Assembly (NCBI GenBank): GCA_943330925.2 | Contig: CALQJP020000094.1 | Location: 1-8,084 of the forward strand | DNA length: 8,084 nucleotides | From: Chryseobacterium gleum | Lineage (GTDB): Bacteria; Bacteroidota; Bacteroidia; Flavobacteriales_D; Sanyastnellaceae | Direction of reading: 5' to 3' | Shown: positions 6,210-8,084 of the stretch, piece after piece | How positions within the stretch are numbered: position 1 is the first letter of the stretch | Layout: each line of letters opens with the position of its first letter | Translations under genes and position numbers: made by a program | Notes under the pieces: model-generated | What the model was told of the DNA's origin: nothing | Databases searched by the model: none | Seen by the model: the letters and a program-made list of their open reading frames with translations, nothing else

Positions 6210-8084
6210 ATGGCAAAAAAGACATCCAATAACTTCTCAGGTAGAGCCCGTGTGCTCTGGATTGTAGCATTGACCCCTGTGTTTCTGATTGTAGGTGTAT
6301 TGGCCACGGCCATGTTAAGCGGCTTGCCCGACGTGGATTTGTTGGCCAACCCCAAGGTGAGCCTGGCCTCACAAGTAGTGTCTGCCGATGGGCGCACATT
6401 GGGAGCCTATTACAAGGAAAATCGCAGCGATGCAAAGTTCAGTGAGTTGCCACCTCAGCTGGTCAATGCACTTTTAGCAACCGAAGACGTTCGATTCCGC
6501 GAGCACAGCGGGGTGGATTATTGGGGATTGTTTCGGGCCGTGTTTACAGCCGGTCAAGGTGGAGGTGGTTCCACCATCACCCAGCAGTTGGCCAAGATGC
6601 AGTTCACGAAGGAGTATCAAAATGTTTCAGTCGTAAAGAGGGGCTTTCAGAAAATCCGAGAATGGATCATTGCTTGCCAGATTGAGCGCTTATACACAAA
6701 GGATGAAATCATTGCGCTGTATCTCAATCAGTACGACTTTTTAAATCAGGCGGTCGGCATCAAGTCGGCGGCGCATATCTATTTCAATACCACTCCGGAC
6801 TCCTTGAACGTGCAGCAGTCGGCCATGCTCGTGGGGATGCTCAAGAACTCTTCGCTGTTCAATCCGCTCAAGCGCGATTCACTGGTGTTGAAACGTCGAG
6901 AAGTGGTGCTCGATCAAATGGTGAAATACGATTTCTTGTCGGAAACGGAATATGACTCCCTGCGTGCTTTGCCGCTGGGCATCGACTTTCAGCGCATGAG
7001 CCACGATGAGGGTTTGGCGCCTTACTTCCGCGAAGTACTTCGCGGTGAGTTGGAAGAACTGCTTCAGCAAAAAGATGAAAAGGGAAATTTGAAATACGCC
7101 AAGGCCGATGGTGAGCCGTATGACATTTACCGCGATGGACTAAAGATTTTCACCTCCATCGATTCGCGCATGCAGGAGTATGCAGAGTGGGCGGTTCATG
7201 AACATTTGCGCAAAGAACTACAGCCCGCCTTTACCAAAGATGTTGGCCGTCGTAAATCGGAGAATTATCCGTTCTACAACGGCATCAGTAAGAGCAATCG
7301 CGAGTCTATTATGAAGCGCGCCATCGAGTCGAGCGAGCGTTACATGATGCTCACGGGGAAACTCTGTCCCGATTGCAGTCGTCCGGGCTTTTACATTCGA
7401 AAGGAAAAGGGTGAAAACGGAGAGGTTTACCATTGCCAGGAGTCGAAAGATGGTTGCGGACATCAGTGGCCGGCCTTGTCGGAAGCGGAGGTGGATGCCA
7501 TCATGAAGAAACCGGTGAAGATGCGGGTGTATCATCAGATGGGTGATAAGGACACGTTGCTTTCACCGCTCGACAGCATCAAGTACATCAAGAGCATTCT
7601 GCACGCGAGCATGATGTCGGTCGATCCGCATACTGGTCAGGTAAAATGTTGGGTGGGTGGCATCGACTTCAAGCACTTCAAATTCGATAATGTGTACCAA
7701 TCGGCACGTCAGGTGGGTTCTACCTTTAAGCCGCTGGTATATGCCACTGCGCTTCGCATGGGTAAATCACCCAAAGACGCTGTCGATGGTTCTCAGTTTT
7801 GCTGGGGAAGCTGGTGTCCGCAAAACAGCGGCGGTGGCTACGGCAGTTACACGATGCGCTGCGCATTGGCCAACTCGGTCAACACGGTGGCTGCACGCAT
7901 GGCACAGCAATACGGCATCGACAACATCATCAACCTTGCGCGACGCTTAGGCATCACTTCGCATCTTGATCCCGTTGGACCGCTCTCGTTGGGTGCAGCC
8001 AACATACCGTTGTATCAGATGGTAGGCGCGCTGAGTTCATTTGCCAATCAGGGTGTGTACATCAAGCCCACCTTCCTGTTGCGC
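6210..8084 (+). CDS. Penicillin-binding protein 1A-type bifunctional transglycosylase/transpeptidase (3' end beyond window)
   Basis: This frame is open for 625 codons from ATG 6210 to the right edge. Class A PBPs polymerise lipid II into glycan strands and cross-link them in the periplasm. A short cytoplasmic tail (AKKTSNNFSGRAR) precedes one membrane helix (about 15-36). The GT51 transglycosylase shows EDVRFREHSG (92-101, catalytic Glu 92), GGGSTITQQLAK (118-129), E151 in the REWIIACQIE segment, and ALYLNQYDF. The transpeptidase shows the nucleophile motif GSTFKP (S504, K507) and SVN (S556-N558); the KTG box should lie just past the window. Full Bacteroidota homologues are, from memory, about 750-800 residues, so roughly three quarters is present. 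Odd features are a C386-x2-C389-x19-C409-x6-C416 cluster between the two catalytic domains and further cysteines at 531, 536 and 551. ATG 6210 is chosen because it gives the expected short tail before the membrane helix. The gene is divergent from the T9SS cargo gene. Confidence 0.95.
   Translation, partial: MAKKTSNNFSGRARVLWIVALTPVFLIVGVLATAMLSGLPDVDLLANPKVSLASQVVSADGRTLGAYYKENRSDAKFSELPPQLVNALLATEDVRFREHSGVDYWGLFRAVFTAGQGGGGSTITQQLAKMQFTKEYQNVSVVKRGFQKIREWIIACQIERLYTKDEIIALYLNQYDFLNQAVGIKSAAHIYFNTTPDSLNVQQSAMLVGMLKNSSLFNPLKRDSLVLKRREVVLDQMVKYDFLSETEYDSLRALPLGIDFQRMSHDEGLAPYFREVLRGELEELLQQKDEKGNLKYAKADGEPYDIYRDGLKIFTSIDSRMQEYAEWAVHEHLRKELQPAFTKDVGRRKSENYPFYNGISKSNRESIMKRAIESSERYMMLTGKLCPDCSRPGFYIRKEKGENGEVYHCQESKDGCGHQWPALSEAEVDAIMKKPVKMRVYHQMGDKDTLLSPLDSIKYIKSILHASMMSVDPHTGQVKCWVGGIDFKHFKFDNVYQSARQVGSTFKPLVYATALRMGKSPKDAVDGSQFCWGSWCPQNSGGGYGSYTMRCALANSVNTVAARMAQQYGIDNIINLARRLGITSHLDPVGPLSLGAANIPLYQMVGALSSFANQGVYIKPTFLLR

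Noticed and set aside
6071..6435. Two minus-strand open frames (108 and 83 codons) upstream of the T9SS cargo gene
   Set aside because: They overlap antisense to the membrane helix and early GT51 region of PBP1A, which is clearly the coding strand.
7657..7950. 97-codon plus-strand open frame in a second frame
   Set aside because: It is frame-shifted inside the PBP1A transpeptidase, where the other frame has STFK and SVN.

Overview
The window looks like chromosomal DNA of a member of the Bacteroidota, most likely a Flavobacteriales relative of the Crocinitomicaceae/Cryomorphaceae type. The direct evidence is a large exported protein ending in a type IX secretion (T9SS) C-terminal sorting domain and built from GCTDP...DDGSC cysteine motifs, a promoter-like TAnnTTTG box, and weak or absent Shine-Dalgarno sequences. 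The phylum is a strong inference; the family is a guess from memory of similar repeat proteins.

Layout, left to right. (1) 1-287, minus strand: the N-terminal 95 residues of an NAD(P)-dependent epimerase/extended short-chain dehydrogenase, cut by the window edge. (2) 338-2158, plus: uvrC, the nucleotide excision repair nuclease subunit, divergent from the epimerase across a 50-base gap and apparently starting at a non-ATG codon. (3) 2159-2255: a 97-base spacer with a perfect 8-bp hairpin and a possible 27-codon mini-ORF. (4) 2256-2831, plus: a small secreted outer-membrane beta-barrel protein. (5) 2845-2880: a strong, probably bidirectional, intrinsic terminator between convergent genes. (6) 2895-6032, minus: a T9SS cargo protein of about 1045 residues with six roughly 138-residue cysteine-rich composite repeats, a seventh partial repeat, a methionine-rich segment and the sorting domain. 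(7) 6033-6209: a divergent intergenic region with a TAnnTTTG promoter candidate. (8) 6210-8084, plus: a class A penicillin-binding protein (PBP1A type) running off the right edge, with an unexpected four-cysteine, zinc-ribbon-like insertion between its two catalytic domains.

The genes do not form one pathway. UvrC and PBP1A are housekeeping functions (DNA repair, peptidoglycan synthesis), while the beta-barrel and the T9SS cargo are cell-envelope or surface proteins facing each other across a shared terminator. I see no mobile element, CRISPR array, tRNA or rRNA, and no clear new multi-gene system. The two most notable items are the alternating cysteine-repeat architecture of the exported protein and the cysteine cluster in PBP1A. 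No stretch over 300 bases lacks a gene.
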